DNA of 64,000 bases from Desulfovibrio subterraneus (GCF_013340285.1 NZ_BLVO01000012.1:600075-664074); one strand, 5' to 3'. Counted from the first letter of the stretch, positions 7,064 to 16,668 are shown. Notes: a model not told the origin generated them from the letters alone. Translations and numbers: made by a program.

Positions 7064-8359
7064 ATGAGTGATTTTCATACATTCTACATGTCTACCCATG
7101 GCTGCAAGATAAACCAGTACGAAACACAGGCCCTTCGGGAAGTCTGGACACGTCGCGGACTTCGCGAAGTGCAATCGGCCGCAGATGCCGCGGTGGTACT
7201 GGTCAACTCATGCGCCGTCACAGCCAAGGCTGTGAGCGAACTGCGCAACGTGGTGCGGCAGGCCAACAGGGCCAACCCGCAGGCGCGGATTATTATCACC
7301 GGCTGCGCCGCGCAGGTCATGGGCAAGGAGCTTGCTTCCCTGCCGGGCGTGGTGGAAGTGGTGCCGCAGGAGGAAAAAGCCTCCCTGAAGAACTGGCCCC
7401 GCAAGCCGGAAGAAGGCGGCGATGTTCAAGCCTTTCCCGCCTTTTCCATCAGCAGCTACAACCGCGCCCGTGCCGTGGTCAAAGTGCAGGATGGCTGTTC
7501 ACACCGCTGCACCTATTGCATAGTGCCGCTTACGCGCGGCCGGTCCCGCTCTCGGGCCATTGCAGACATCGTTTCCGAATCCCGCTCCCTGCTCGAAGCC
7601 GGATTCCGCGAAATCATTCTTTCAGGAGTCAATCTGCGGCAGTTCGGCAAAGACCTGCCATATACCCCCGACTTCTGGGATCTCGTATCCACGCTGGAAA
7701 GCTCTTTAGGGCCGGACTGGGCTGGCGAAGCCCGATTCCGCCTGTCGTCGCTGGAACCCGGCCAACTCGATGCCCGCGCTCTGGAAACCCTTGGCGCATC
7801 GCGCCTTGTGGCTCCGCAGCTGCACATATCCATGCAGTCGGGCAGCGATTCCGTGCTCAAGCGTATGGGACGCGGCCATTACAAGGTGACCCCCCTGCTT
7901 GAGTTTCTGGAACACCTGCGCTCCGTATGGCCCGTATACGGTCTGGGAGCGGACATCCTCATGGGCTTCCCCGGTGAGACAGAAGAGGAATTCGCGCAAA
8001 CGGTGGAGGCGGTGAAAGCCATGCCGCTTACCTATGCCCATGTTTTTCCCTATTCGCGTCGCCCCGGCACTGCGGCTTCGGTCATGCCGGACCAGCTCGA
8101 CAAGCAGATCAAAGCCGGGCGCGCAAAAGTCGTGCGGGAAATCGTGGCTGCGAAGAAGACCGCTTTTCTGCAATGGCTGGTGGATAGCGCAACGCAACTT
8201 GATGTGGTGCTGCAGTCCGGGCAGACCAGAAGCGGTATTTCGCAATTCTATACGGAATGCCATTTCCCCCTGCTTCCCTTCGGGGCAGGGCAGCGCGATA
8301 TCGTCAGAGGCGTCGCCACGGCCGTGCGCAAGCGAGGACTGGTAGTGCGCCCGCTGTAG
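7064..8359 (+). CDS. mtaB: tRNA methylthiotransferase, MtaB/MiaB family
   Basis: A 431-residue radical-SAM methylthiotransferase. The N-terminal UPF0004 domain supplies Cys14 (STHGCKINQYET), Cys50 (NSCAVT) and Cys81 (TGCAAQ) for the auxiliary cluster. The radical-SAM motif is Cys145, Cys149 and Cys152 in CSHRCTYCIVP. The GCKINQYE form is typical of the MtaB branch, which converts N6-threonylcarbamoyladenosine-37 to its 2-methylthio derivative in tRNAs reading ANN codons. MiaB proper usually reads GCQMN. The C-terminal TRAM domain looks short or divergent. Start chosen at 7064 (AGGA upstream) because the frame upstream has no family sequence. It appears monocistronic. Confidence 0.88.
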   Translation: MSDFHTFYMSTHGCKINQYETQALREVWTRRGLREVQSAADAAVVLVNSCAVTAKAVSELRNVVRQANRANPQARIIITGCAAQVMGKELASLPGVVEVVPQEEKASLKNWPRKPEEGGDVQAFPAFSISSYNRARAVVKVQDGCSHRCTYCIVPLTRGRSRSRAIADIVSESRSLLEAGFREIILSGVNLRQFGKDLPYTPDFWDLVSTLESSLGPDWAGEARFRLSSLEPGQLDARALETLGASRLVAPQLHISMQSGSDSVLKRMGRGHYKVTPLLEFLEHLRSVWPVYGLGADILMGFPGETEEEFAQTVEAVKAMPLTYAHVFPYSRRPGTAASVMPDQLDKQIKAGRAKVVREIVAAKKTAFLQWLVDSATQLDVVLQSGQTRSGISQFYTECHFPLLPFGAGQRDIVRGVATAVRKRGLVVRPL

Positions 8360-8578
8360 TCTTTGCCATATGCCGGAGCATGGTGTATGCTGCGTACTTG
8401 AACAAAGGTGCGTTGTAGCGTATCGGGGCCTACCGTTTAGCATGTGCGGTTTTTCCGGCTGTCGGTCAAACCGTTGCATGCTCCGGACGCAGCGTGACCG
8501 CAGCGGTCAGACGCCCCCCATAGAACAGACTTTTTCCGCCCTGCCGATGCAGGGCGTTACCTTATCAAGAGGCTCGCG

Positions 8579-9460
8579 ATGCTGAGAAGTATGACTGGTT
8601 TCGGACGGTGTTTCATGGAAGGCGACGGCTTTACCATGACGTGGGAAGTACGCAGTGTGAACAGCCGCCATCTGGACGTCAAATGGCGGCTGCCTGTCAT
8701 GGTGCGCTCGGCCGAGGCGCGCTTCGAAAAGGTCGTGCGCCGGTTCGCCACACGCGGCAGGGTGGATGTGTCCCTGAACCTGCAGGTGCATAAGGCCGAG
8801 CTCATGGCGGTTACGTTCAACGCCTCGCAGGCTGGTGCCATGCTGGATCAGCTCGGCGCTTTTGCAGCCTCGCGGGGCGAAGCATTTGCACCGGACTACA
8901 ACCGTCTGCTCGGCATGGGCTTCCTGTGGGAAGACAGCGGCGCGGAGCTGGATGAAGTGTTTGTGAGCAGGCTTGAAGAAGGCCTTGCCGGAGCACTGCA
9001 GGACTGGAACCTTTCCCGCGAGGCAGAAGCCGTGGCGCTGGAAAAGGACATGCTGGACCGCATTGCCCGCATGGAAGAATGGACGGCACTCATCAACGAA
9101 CGTGCTCCCCAGATCAAGGAAGACCGCTTTGCCCTGGTGCGCGAGCGCCTGCGCGAAGTGCTCGCCCGTAACGAAGTGGATCTGGAAGAACAGCGTTTTC
9201 TGCAGGAAATCACGCTGCTTTCCGACAAGCTCGATGTGAGCGAAGAAATCACCCGCCTAAACACCCATCTTGTCCGTCTGCGCGAACTCATGCAGTCCGG
9301 CGGCGACGCAGGCAAGCGCCTCGATTTTACGCTGCAGGAATGCTTCCGCGAGATAAATACCTGCGGCAACAAGATTCAGGACCCCCAGATCTCCCATGTC
9401 GTGGTGGACTTCAAGAACGAAATGGAAAAGTGCCGCGAGCAGGTGCAGAATCTGGAGTAA
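8579..9460 (+). CDS. yicC: YicC-family endoribonuclease-like protein
   Basis: A 293-residue protein with the family N-terminus MLRSMTGFGR, the EVRSVNSRHLDVKWRLP block and the C-terminal REINTCGNKIQDPQISHVVVDFK...EK-REQVQNLE block; length is normal. YicC proteins have been linked to RNA turnover and stress survival. It heads the yicC-remA-gmk-pyrF operon (gaps 6 bases, then overlaps), a context seen in many bacteria. The 219 bases upstream show only weak hairpins. Confidence 0.92.
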   Translation: MLRSMTGFGRCFMEGDGFTMTWEVRSVNSRHLDVKWRLPVMVRSAEARFEKVVRRFATRGRVDVSLNLQVHKAELMAVTFNASQAGAMLDQLGAFAASRGEAFAPDYNRLLGMGFLWEDSGAELDEVFVSRLEEGLAGALQDWNLSREAEAVALEKDMLDRIARMEEWTALINERAPQIKEDRFALVRERLREVLARNEVDLEEQRFLQEITLLSDKLDVSEEITRLNTHLVRLRELMQSGGDAGKRLDFTLQECFREINTCGNKIQDPQISHVVVDFKNEMEKCREQVQNLE

Positions 9461-9466
9461 CCGCGC

Positions 9467-9721
9467 ATGAAGGGTAACAGGCTCCTCAACATCGGATTCG
9501 GCAATTTCGTGGTAGCGAGCCGTGTCATAGGCATTTACAGCCCGACTTCCGCCCCCATGCGGCGTGTGCGTGAAGATGCCCGCGCAGAAGGCAGGCTCGT
9601 GGATGCCACGCAGGGCAGAAAAACGCGTTCCATAGTGATTACCGACTCCAATCATGTTATTCTCTCCGCCATACAGGCGGAAACCATAGGTCAACGATTC
9701 ATACAGGAGGATGAGGCATAA
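9467..9721 (+). CDS. RemA/DUF370 family protein
   Basis: An 84-residue protein of the DUF370 family ([20 protein letters not shown]..., then [22 protein letters not shown]). Bacillus RemA of this family is a DNA-binding regulator of matrix genes. In many other bacteria the gene simply accompanies gmk, as here. Its stop codon shares one base with the gmk start (TAATG), so the two are translationally coupled. A GGAG ribosome site lies in the end of yicC. Confidence 0.9.
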   Translation: MKGNRLLNIGFGNFVVASRVIGIYSPTSAPMRRVREDARAEGRLVDATQGRKTRSIVITDSNHVILSAIQAETIGQRFIQEDEA

Positions 9722-10419
9722 TGGTGCCTGACACACAAGACGCAACCGGAAAACAGGAGCAGGGCGTATCCTTGTCCCGCAGGGACAGGATAGAAGCAGA
9801 ACGTACAGGCATTGTGCTGGTGCTCTGCGCGCCGTCCGGTACTGGCAAGACAACGCTTACCAGGCGTCTTCTCGAAGAATTCCACCGCTTCGAATTTTCC
9901 GTTTCCTACACCACCCGTCAGCCCCGCGAGGGCGAACAACACGGAAAGGACTACTTCTTCGTGTCCGAAGATGAGTTCAACGAAAAGCGGGAAGCAGGCT
10001 TTTTTGCCGAATGGGCCGAAGTGCACGGCAACTATTACGGCACCCCCAAGGAAGAAACCCTTCGCAAGCTCGCAGCCGGCAAGGATATTCTTTTCGATAT
10101 CGATGTTCAGGGAGCGGGCCAGCTGCACGGCAGCCTCAAGCAGGGGTGTTACGTATTCATCCTGCCGCCTTCTCGCGGTGAACTGGAACGTCGTCTTCGC
10201 GGAAGGGGAACCGATTCCGAGGCAACCATCGCCAAGCGCCTTGCCAATGCCGAAAAGGAAATGCAGCAGGCTCACTGGTTCAACGCATGGATCGTGAACG
10301 ACGATCTCGACCGGGCGTATGATGAACTGCGCAGCGCCTACCTTGCAGCGACATTGTCTCCCTCATGTCACCCGTCACTGGTGAACAGCATCATGAAGGG
10401 ATGGAGGAACAATGGCTGA
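9721..10419 (+). CDS. gmk: Guanylate kinase
   Basis: A 232-residue enzyme converting GMP and ATP to GDP and ADP. The P-loop APSGTGKT is at residues 37-44; the GMP-binding segment [14 protein letters not shown] with Y-F follows, then [10 protein letters not shown]. It has about 28 extra residues at the N-terminus compared with typical Gmk; AGGAGG is placed correctly for the ATG at 9721, so the extension is probably real. It overlaps pyrF by 8 bases. No rpoZ gene follows, unlike the common gmk-rpoZ order. Confidence 0.96.
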   Translation: MVPDTQDATGKQEQGVSLSRRDRIEAERTGIVLVLCAPSGTGKTTLTRRLLEEFHRFEFSVSYTTRQPREGEQHGKDYFFVSEDEFNEKREAGFFAEWAEVHGNYYGTPKEETLRKLAAGKDILFDIDVQGAGQLHGSLKQGCYVFILPPSRGELERRLRGRGTDSEATIAKRLANAEKEMQQAHWFNAWIVNDDLDRAYDELRSAYLAATLSPSCHPSLVNSIMKGWRNNG

Positions 10420-11110
10420 TCTCGTCATAGCGCTTGATTACCCTGACGCACGCGGAGCCCTCGGCATGGCGGAGCGCCTGAAAGGCGCGGATGTGTGGAT
10501 GAAGGTGGGACTGGAGCTGTTCACTGCAGAAGGCCCGTCACTCATTTCCCGCATCAAGGATCTGGGCTTCAAGGTCTTTCTGGACATGAAGTTCTTCGAC
10601 ATCCCCAACACCGTGCGCGGTGCTGTGCGTTCCAGCGTGCGGCACGGAGTGGACATGGTGAATATCCATCTCATGGGCGGCGAACGCATGGCCCGTGCCG
10701 CCATGGAAGGGTTGCATGAAGGCGCGGCAGGTTCCGGCGCATCGCCCATTCTGCTCGGCGTAACCGTGCTTACCTCCATGTCGCAGGAAGACCTGCCGAA
10801 GGGCTTTTCCACCACGCTGCCGGAAACCGTTCTGCAGCTGGCTTCGGCCGGTAACAGCTGGGGTATTCACGGTGTGGTCTGTTCCGGCCACGAGGTGGTC
10901 GCCATAAAAAATAGTTGTGGAAAAGGCTATTTATGCCTTACTCCTGGAATACGTCCTGTTGCCTTGGGCGATGACCAGCGCAGGACCATGACCCCTGCCG
11001 AGGCCGTGCAGGCCGGTTCGGACTTTCTGGTGGTGGGACGGCCCGTCACGGGATCGGACGACCCCGCACAGGCGGCTCATGCCATTCTCGAGGCCATGAA
11101 GCAGGCATAG
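10412..11110 (+). CDS. pyrF: Orotidine-5'-phosphate decarboxylase
   Basis: A 232-residue enzyme making UMP from OMP in pyrimidine synthesis. The catalytic Lys-Asp-Lys-Asp set is seen as Lys31 in WMKVGLELF and the [13 protein letters not shown] block at residues 56-68. The phosphate-binding end appears as LTPGIRPV...DDQRR and [15 protein letters not shown]. It is coupled to gmk by an 8-base overlap, so pyrimidine and purine nucleotide genes are co-transcribed. A 10-bp hairpin (11139-11148 with 11160-11169) follows. Confidence 0.97.
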   Translation: MADLVIALDYPDARGALGMAERLKGADVWMKVGLELFTAEGPSLISRIKDLGFKVFLDMKFFDIPNTVRGAVRSSVRHGVDMVNIHLMGGERMARAAMEGLHEGAAGSGASPILLGVTVLTSMSQEDLPKGFSTTLPETVLQLASAGNSWGIHGVVCSGHEVVAIKNSCGKGYLCLTPGIRPVALGDDQRRTMTPAEAVQAGSDFLVVGRPVTGSDDPAQAAHAILEAMKQA

Positions 11111-11138
11111 GGCGTCATCGGAAAATACAGATAATTCC

Positions 11139-11169
11139 ACCGTGCGGAGGCTGCAGGCTTCCGCACGGT
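11139..11169 (+). terminator. Hairpin after pyrF (weak terminator)
   Basis: A perfect 10-bp GC-rich stem with an 11-base loop, but no T-run follows. It may slow or process the transcript between pyrF and the TPR gene rather than end it. Confidence 0.4.
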
Positions 11170-11236
11170 GATGCAAACATTGTTGTCTGAAGACGGAGGC
11201 CGCACACACAGTCGGCCCTCGCCCGTGGGAGAGAGT

Positions 11237-12148
11237 ATGGGAGAGCAGAAGGAACACGCGAGCGCAAGCAAGGAACGTGAACCGATCAAGGGTATCTTCT
11301 CCACGCAGGAACTGAAGAAAGTGGGCGCGGGCACTACAGTGCGCAAGACCGTGCAGAAGGCCTTCTGGTTTGCGGAAGAAAAGAGCGGCAAGATCGAAGT
11401 GCAGCCACTGAACGCCAACTATGTGCCTTCCGGCCCCAAACGCATCGTCTCCATTGAAGAACTTATCGAAAAGTTTCAGCCGGAACCGGAATTCTACATG
11501 CAGACCGTGTTCCCCAAGATGAAAGAGCTGAACAAGACCATCGCCCGTGCCGACAGGCACCGCCAGCGGGGCGAGGGCTTCAGTGCCGAATTCGAATACG
11601 GCAACGCGCTCAAGGTGGACGAGCAGAACGTGCGCGCCAACTTCGGGCTCGGACTCACCTATCTTGAGCGTGGCGAAACGGAAAAGGCCGACAATATTTT
11701 CGAGCGCCTCGTCAAACTGGATGCCGCCTTTGACGTGGAACACAAGCACCTGTTCAACGAGTTCGGCATAAACCTGCGCAAGAACAAGATGCTCGATCAG
11801 GCTGGGGATTACTACGCACGCGCCCTTGAACTTTCCGGAAACGACGAGAACCTGCATTACAATGTGGCCCGGGTGCGCCTTGAAAAGCAGGAATATGCCC
11901 CTTGCGTGGAACATTTGATGAAATGCCTTGCCATCAATCCCGCGCTGGATGCCGCAGTGAAATTTCTGCTCTGGCTCAAGCAGAAGGAATTTGTTCCGGC
12001 GGACAAGAAGGCCGAGGTGGATGCCCAGCTTGTCAAATCCGCACAGGCCATCAAACAGCAGAAAGAGCAGGGCGAAGGCGCCCCCGCTTCTGCAGGAAAT
12101 GCCCCCGCGGCGGAAGATACTTCCGCAGCAACGGAAGGGGGAGAATAG
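11237..12148 (+). CDS. TPR-repeat protein
   Basis: A 303-residue soluble protein. Start at 11237 behind GGGAGAGAG. Residues 17-75 form a conserved N-terminal region (IKGIFSTQELKKVG...VRKTVQKAFWF). Tetratricopeptide repeats follow from about 95 to 235, with NALKVDEQNVRANFGLGLTY, NEFGINLRKNKMLDQAGDYY and NLHYNVARVRLEKQEYAPC as the helix pairs. The tail is Ala/Glu/Gly-rich. The N-terminal layout is shared by TPR proteins I associate with Desulfovibrio, without a known role. A protein-protein scaffold function is likely. It is followed by an HDOD gene after 148 bases. Confidence 0.85.
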   Translation: MGEQKEHASASKEREPIKGIFSTQELKKVGAGTTVRKTVQKAFWFAEEKSGKIEVQPLNANYVPSGPKRIVSIEELIEKFQPEPEFYMQTVFPKMKELNKTIARADRHRQRGEGFSAEFEYGNALKVDEQNVRANFGLGLTYLERGETEKADNIFERLVKLDAAFDVEHKHLFNEFGINLRKNKMLDQAGDYYARALELSGNDENLHYNVARVRLEKQEYAPCVEHLMKCLAINPALDAAVKFLLWLKQKEFVPADKKAEVDAQLVKSAQAIKQQKEQGEGAPASAGNAPAAEDTSAATEGGE

Positions 12149-12296
12149 CCTCTTCCCAGCCGGAGAAGTGGCATAAAGCAGGCGGGAGCAGGTTCAGGAA
12201 TCATGCAGCTTCCGGTGGGCCGTACAGCGTGACGCGGTGTACGGCGGGCGAGCCGGTTTGATGAATGCGTGATTCGTTCACCAGACAGGAGCACAC

Positions 12297-13172
12297 ATGC
12301 AGCACCACATGGAAGCACAGGATTTTCTGGCCGAACTGCTGCAAGGCATGCAGGACCTTCCCTATGAACCGGGCCTGCTGCATGACCTGTTCTCACTCAC
12401 CACGGAAAATTCCCCCGCATCGCTCGAGTCCATAGGGCGGACCATATCCAGAGGGCAGGGGCTTGCCGCCCGTGTGCTTTCCATGGCCAACTCCGCCTAT
12501 TACGGGCTGCAGTCCGAGGTTTCTTCCGTCTCGCGCGCCGTGGCCGTGCTCGGGCTCAAGGAGGTGCGCAACCTTGTGCTCACCATCGGGGTTGTCGATC
12601 TGGCCAGCAAGCGCAAGCTGCCCAAAAAATTTGACGTAGCCGCCTACTGGATGCATCAGGTCGGGGTGGGCGAGACGGCCAGACTCATCGCCCAGCACGC
12701 GATAAAGGCGGGGATGAACGAGGACCCCGATACCCTGTATACGGCAGGGCTGCTGCACGATCTCGGCAAACTGTTCATTGCCTCGTTCAGGCCGCTCACG
12801 TGGTCTGCCATCCGCAAGCTGCGTGAAGCGCAGAACCTAACGGATGCCGAGGCGGAAGACCGCTACTGGGGCATGGATCATGCCGTTATAGCAGCCCATG
12901 TTCTTTCCTACTGGAATCTCCCTGACGCCCTTACAGACCCCATCAACTGGCACCACCAGCCCAACCTCGCAGGCGACAATAAATGCTCTGCCGCCATGTT
13001 GCATGTGGCCAATGCGCTGTTGCACAGCCGGGAGGAGCAGGCTATACCCATGCCGGAAACGGCAACTGCGCTGCTCACCCGATTTGTGACGGACACGGAC
13101 CGGTTCGAGCGCGACCTTGCCGAACGGCTGGCCCCGGAAAATCTGCGGGCATTTGTTTCTCATCTCATCTAG
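12297..13172 (+). CDS. HDOD-domain signalling protein
   Basis: A 291-residue protein made almost entirely of one HDOD domain: SISRGQGLAARVLSMANSAYYGL, the V-LGL-EVRNLVLTIG segment and GLLHDLGKLF are all recognisable. HDOD proteins resemble HD phosphohydrolases but generally lack activity, and act as adaptors in two-component or second-messenger pathways. No attached receiver or EAL domain is present. It precedes recJ by 32 bases, so the two may be co-transcribed. Confidence 0.9.
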   Translation: MQHHMEAQDFLAELLQGMQDLPYEPGLLHDLFSLTTENSPASLESIGRTISRGQGLAARVLSMANSAYYGLQSEVSSVSRAVAVLGLKEVRNLVLTIGVVDLASKRKLPKKFDVAAYWMHQVGVGETARLIAQHAIKAGMNEDPDTLYTAGLLHDLGKLFIASFRPLTWSAIRKLREAQNLTDAEAEDRYWGMDHAVIAAHVLSYWNLPDALTDPINWHHQPNLAGDNKCSAAMLHVANALLHSREEQAIPMPETATALLTRFVTDTDRFERDLAERLAPENLRAFVSHLI

Positions 13173-13204
13173 CCTGCCTTTGTTCACACTTCAGGGAGTA
13201 TCTT

Positions 13205-14911
13205 TTGTCCAAAGAATGGATTCCCCGTTCCGCAGAGTCTGCGCCGCAGGAGCTTTCCGCATGGGCGGAGCAACTCGAAATTTCCGATTTTCTGGCTGAA
13301 CTTCTCTGGCACCGCGGCCTGCAGTCCCGCGACGACATGCAGCAGTATCTGAGCCCTTTTCTGCGCCAGCTGGCGCCGTTGTGCGAATGGCCGGGGCTGG
13401 ACGAGTCAGCGGATGTTCTGGCGCAGGGGCTGGCGGAAGGTCGCAAGCTGGCTGTGTGGGGCGACTATGATGTGGATGGTGTGACCTCCACCGCGCTGGT
13501 GAAGAGTTTTCTTGCAGGGCATGGCATAAGTACCCTGCACCATCTGCCCAACCGCATGAAGGAAGGCTACGGCATGAACGTGGCCGGAGTGGAGGCCCTG
13601 CACCAGCAGGGCGTGAACATGCTGCTTACCGTGGACTGCGGTATTTCCGACTTCGCGCCCGTGGCCCGCGCCCGCGAGCTTGGCATGCTTGTGGTGGTTT
13701 CCGACCACCATCTTCCCGGTGAAAAATTGCCGGACGCGCATGCCATCTGCAATCCCCGCCTGCGGGAGTGTCCCTGTCCGGCACTGGCCGGTGTGGGCGT
13801 GGCCTTTTTCCTCATGTGCGCTCTGAATACGCGGCTGGAAAAGCAGACCGGCATCAGGCTGGATGTCCGCCCGCTGCTTGATCTGGTGGCGCTCGGCACC
13901 ATTGCCGATGTGGTGGAGCTTGCAGGGCAGAACCGCATTCTGGTCAAGAACGGCCTGCTTGTTCTGGCAGAAGGCAAGCGCATAGGCATGGCCGCCCTCA
14001 AGGAAGTTTCCGGCTACGCTCCCGGCGCATCCGTCGGGGCGGGGCAGGTGGCGTTCGGGCTTGCGCCGCGCATCAATGCGGCGGGCCGCATGGGCAAGGC
14101 CGGACTGGCTCTGGACCTGCTGCTCTCGCAGGACCCCGAAGAGGCCCGCAGGCTTGCGAACTCGCTGGACGGCATGAACGAGGAGCGCAAGAATGAGGAA
14201 GAACGTATTCAGGAGGCGGCGCTCAGTCAGGCGCAAACGCAGCTCGGCAGAAATGCGCTGGTGCTGTATGGCGAGGACTGGCATTCCGGTGTCATAGGTA
14301 TTGTGGCTTCCCGCGTGGTGGAGCAGCATTACCGGCCCACGGTCATTCTCTGCCGCGAAGGAGACGTGATCAAGGGTTCCGCCCGTTCCATAAGTGAATT
14401 TCATCTGCATGAAGGGCTTACCCGCTGCGCCGATCTGTTTGTGGGATTCGGCGGCCACAAGCTGGCGGCGGGCATGTCCTTTGTCCCTGACAGGCTGGAT
14501 GCCTTCAGGGAACGGTTTATCGGCATAGTGGAGCAGACCATAGGCACGCAGCCTCTCACGGCTCACCTTCGTGTGGACGGCGAAATGGGATTCGCTCAGG
14601 CTTCGGACTTTACCCTGCTCAAAGAGCTGGAATTGCTGCAACCTTTCGGTATGGGCAACGGCGAGCCTGTGTTTGCCTCTCCGCCGCTGCTGGTGAAATC
14701 GCGCCGCGTGTTTGCCAGAAAGCATCTCAAGCTGGAGCTCTTTGACGGCACGTGCGGCATAACCCTGCATGCCAAGGCGTGGCGTATGGCAGAAGCCATG
14801 CCCCCCATGATCGAGGGGCGGAATATTCGTCTTGCCTTTTCTCCCCGCATAGACCGCTATAACGGCGGGGCAGAGGTAGACCTGCGGATCAAGGATTGGA
14901 AACTCGTTTAA
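13205..14911 (+). CDS. recJ: Single-strand DNA 5'-3' exonuclease RecJ
   Basis: A 568-residue exonuclease for recombination and mismatch/base-excision repair. The start is a TTG at 13205 with GGGAG 8 bases upstream; the only in-frame ATG codons upstream lie within the HDOD gene. DHH phosphoesterase motifs are intact: DYDVDGVTST (87-96), DCGISD, SDHHLPG (DHH 167-169), and the DHHA1 GSARSI and GFGGHKLAAGM motifs. An OB-fold follows to the end. Length is typical of short bacterial RecJ. A terminator follows. Confidence 0.96.
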   Translation: MSKEWIPRSAESAPQELSAWAEQLEISDFLAELLWHRGLQSRDDMQQYLSPFLRQLAPLCEWPGLDESADVLAQGLAEGRKLAVWGDYDVDGVTSTALVKSFLAGHGISTLHHLPNRMKEGYGMNVAGVEALHQQGVNMLLTVDCGISDFAPVARARELGMLVVVSDHHLPGEKLPDAHAICNPRLRECPCPALAGVGVAFFLMCALNTRLEKQTGIRLDVRPLLDLVALGTIADVVELAGQNRILVKNGLLVLAEGKRIGMAALKEVSGYAPGASVGAGQVAFGLAPRINAAGRMGKAGLALDLLLSQDPEEARRLANSLDGMNEERKNEEERIQEAALSQAQTQLGRNALVLYGEDWHSGVIGIVASRVVEQHYRPTVILCREGDVIKGSARSISEFHLHEGLTRCADLFVGFGGHKLAAGMSFVPDRLDAFRERFIGIVEQTIGTQPLTAHLRVDGEMGFAQASDFTLLKELELLQPFGMGNGEPVFASPPLLVKSRRVFARKHLKLELFDGTCGITLHAKAWRMAEAMPPMIEGRNIRLAFSPRIDRYNGGAEVDLRIKDWKLV

Positions 14912-14962
14912 TTACGATACGATACAATCTTTACAAAACTTAAGATTTCTTCAGCTTTCAAA

Positions 14963-14986
14963 ACGGTCCTTTACGGACCGTTTTTT
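14963..14986 (+). terminator. Rho-independent terminator after recJ
   Basis: ACGGTCC (14963-14969) pairs with GGACCGT (14975-14981) and is followed by a run of T residues to 14986. Preceding A residues extend the stem and may allow function in both directions. Confidence 0.88.
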
Positions 14987-15074
14987 GCTGCTCTCTATGC
15001 GTTTCTTCGCAGCGGCAATGTTTGCCGCCTGTATCCTGTGAAATCGGGCAGGGGTAAAACGCAGAGAGGCAAGT

Positions 15075-16178
15075 ATGAGCGTATCGGGAATTAATCAATC
15101 GTTATCCGGCAATACTTGGATGCAAGGTCTTGGTCCGCGTGGAACAAAGGAATCCGGGCCAGACTATGACCAGATGGCCGAGAAGATTCTGCAAGACCGG
15201 GATCAGGACGGCGACGGGCTGCTTTCTTCTTCAGAAATGCAAATGTCGCGCGGCCGGTTCGAGATGGTGGATACGGACAAGGACGGCTATGTATCGGCGG
15301 GGGAACTCTCTGCCCATATGAGTAGCGGCGACAATAACAGCCGCCTCAATCAGCTTGCCGCCGCCATCATCAAGATGCAGGACTCGGACGGGGACGGTAA
15401 GCTTTCCCAGTCAGAGAGCGATCTTTCCCGTGACGATTTTGAAGCCGCTGATGCGGATGGCGACGGGTATCTTACGCAGAGCGAGATTGCCAACGCCCTT
15501 GGTGCTTCGGCCAATCAGAATGGTCAGAACGGCCAGAACGGTATGGGCGAAGCTGGCGGCAAGGGTGCGGATCAGGAATTCAGCGGCCCCGGCAGCGAGA
15601 ACCAGAAGGGTACCCACAAGGTCGGCAGTTCGGATGAAGACGCCTCGAAGAAGGCAGGAAAGTCCGAACAGATGGACCTTAACGGAGACGGCGTTGTCTC
15701 GCCCGAAGAAGTGCAGGCCGTGATGATGCATGGCCTTGCCAAGGCCAAGTCCATGGTTGCCAGCGGGGAACTGACAATCAAGACTGCACCCAACGGAGTC
15801 TCCTCTGTGGGGCAGGGCGAAGGCACGGAAAATACGGGTGCCGCGTCGGGGGCAGCAGGCGCTTCTGATTCAGCCGATGCCGTCGGCAAGGCCAAAAAGC
15901 TCGCCTGGGGCAAGGGTGGGCAGGAAGAGGACCATGTTTCCGGCAGGCACGGCGTGCCTATGTGGCTCCGCCGCAGAGCTATGGAAGCGTACGGCGGTCA
16001 GGGCGCAGGTACCATGAGCCAGATGCAGAATCTCGCAGCCGGTGCACAGGGCCAGATTGGCGCGCAGGCAATGTCCGGTTCGGATGAAGGCAGCACGACC
16101 GTGGCCGGTGCCATGCCCGCAGCCAGCGTTGCCGCCGGAGTCGTGGGAGCAGGCGATATGATTTCGGCACATATCTGA
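15075..16178 (+). CDS. Calcium-binding protein with five EF-hands
   Basis: A 367-residue protein with five canonical EF-hand loops: residues 43-54, 66-77, 103-114, 126-137 and 201-212. Each follows D-x-[DN]-x-D-G-x-[ILV]-x-x-x-E. The first four form two pairs; the fifth stands alone after a Gly/Asn/Gln-rich linker (about 140-180). The C-terminal 150 residues are low-complexity (Ala, Gly, Ser, Gln) with no fold I can name. There is no signal peptide or membrane segment, so it is either cytoplasmic or exported by a route not visible here. It is a single gene between the recJ terminator and a repeat-rich gap. Confidence 0.85.
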   Translation: MSVSGINQSLSGNTWMQGLGPRGTKESGPDYDQMAEKILQDRDQDGDGLLSSSEMQMSRGRFEMVDTDKDGYVSAGELSAHMSSGDNNSRLNQLAAAIIKMQDSDGDGKLSQSESDLSRDDFEAADADGDGYLTQSEIANALGASANQNGQNGQNGMGEAGGKGADQEFSGPGSENQKGTHKVGSSDEDASKKAGKSEQMDLNGDGVVSPEEVQAVMMHGLAKAKSMVASGELTIKTAPNGVSSVGQGEGTENTGAASGAAGASDSADAVGKAKKLAWGKGGQEEDHVSGRHGVPMWLRRRAMEAYGGQGAGTMSQMQNLAAGAQGQIGAQAMSGSDEGSTTVAGAMPAASVAAGVVGAGDMISAHI

Positions 16179-16256
16179 GTTCAGCAGGGTTCAGCAGGGC
16201 CCGGTGCTGGGGCCCGATCTGAGTGCGTAAGGCAGGCCTTGCTGGGTGCCTATGAG

Positions 16257-16423
16257 AGTGTCCGCTGAGTGTCTCCGCTGGGAACGCCAGCTGAGTTTGC
16301 ACGCTGAGAACGCCCATTGGGTACGCCAGTTGAGTACGCCGATTGGGGACGCCAGTTGAATACTCCCGTTGGGTACGCCCATTGAGTACGCCCATTGGCT
16401 TCTCCCGTTGACTGCGCCTGCTG
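16257..16423. repeat. 13-bp tandem repeat array (about 13 units)
   Basis: Successive 13-base units ending in TTG or CTG, with consensus close to RGTACGCCSRTTG, run without spacers; the first unit is 11 bases. Units include GGTACGCCAGTTG, AGTACGCCGATTG and GGTACGCCCATTG. The unit length is not a multiple of three, so the long open frames on the minus strand here are by-products of the repeat. There is no unique spacer, so this is a minisatellite and not a CRISPR. A second small array, three 12-base units (CAGATGTCTGCT type), lies at 16468-16503. The whole gap 16179-16668 has no gene. Confidence 0.9.
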
Positions 16424-16467
16424 ATCCGTCTGTACGCTTGTTGGGCGCATCCTAAACTACGGGTGTT

Positions 16468-16503
16468 CAGATGTCTGCTCAGATGTCTGCTTAGATGGCT
16501 GCA
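16468..16503. repeat. 12-bp tandem repeat, three units
   Basis: CAGATGTCTGCT occurs twice in direct succession and is followed by a diverged third copy (TAGATGGCTGCA). It sits 45 bases beyond the 13-bp array in the same gene-free gap. Confidence 0.7.
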
Positions 16504-16668
16504 GAACTGTCTGGGCGGGCTGGGCCGCAATGTGGTCGCGCCATGCCGCAGAAAGGGACGGCCAGCTTCGTCCCTTATCCACTCCCGTTGTCATCCTGCG
16601 CAGGGGGGGCCTTGCACCCTCACACGCAATGCTCTTAACGGAATGCTCTTAGGCGAAGGTAACAACGC

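Noticed and set aside
16257..16423. Possible CRISPR array
   Set aside because: Units are 13 bases, contiguous and without spacers, and no cas genes are present in the window.
15979..16530. Long minus-strand open frame with a repeated 13-residue pattern
   Set aside because: It is a by-product of the 13-bp tandem repeat, which is open in all three frames; it has no ribosome site and overlaps the EF-hand gene.
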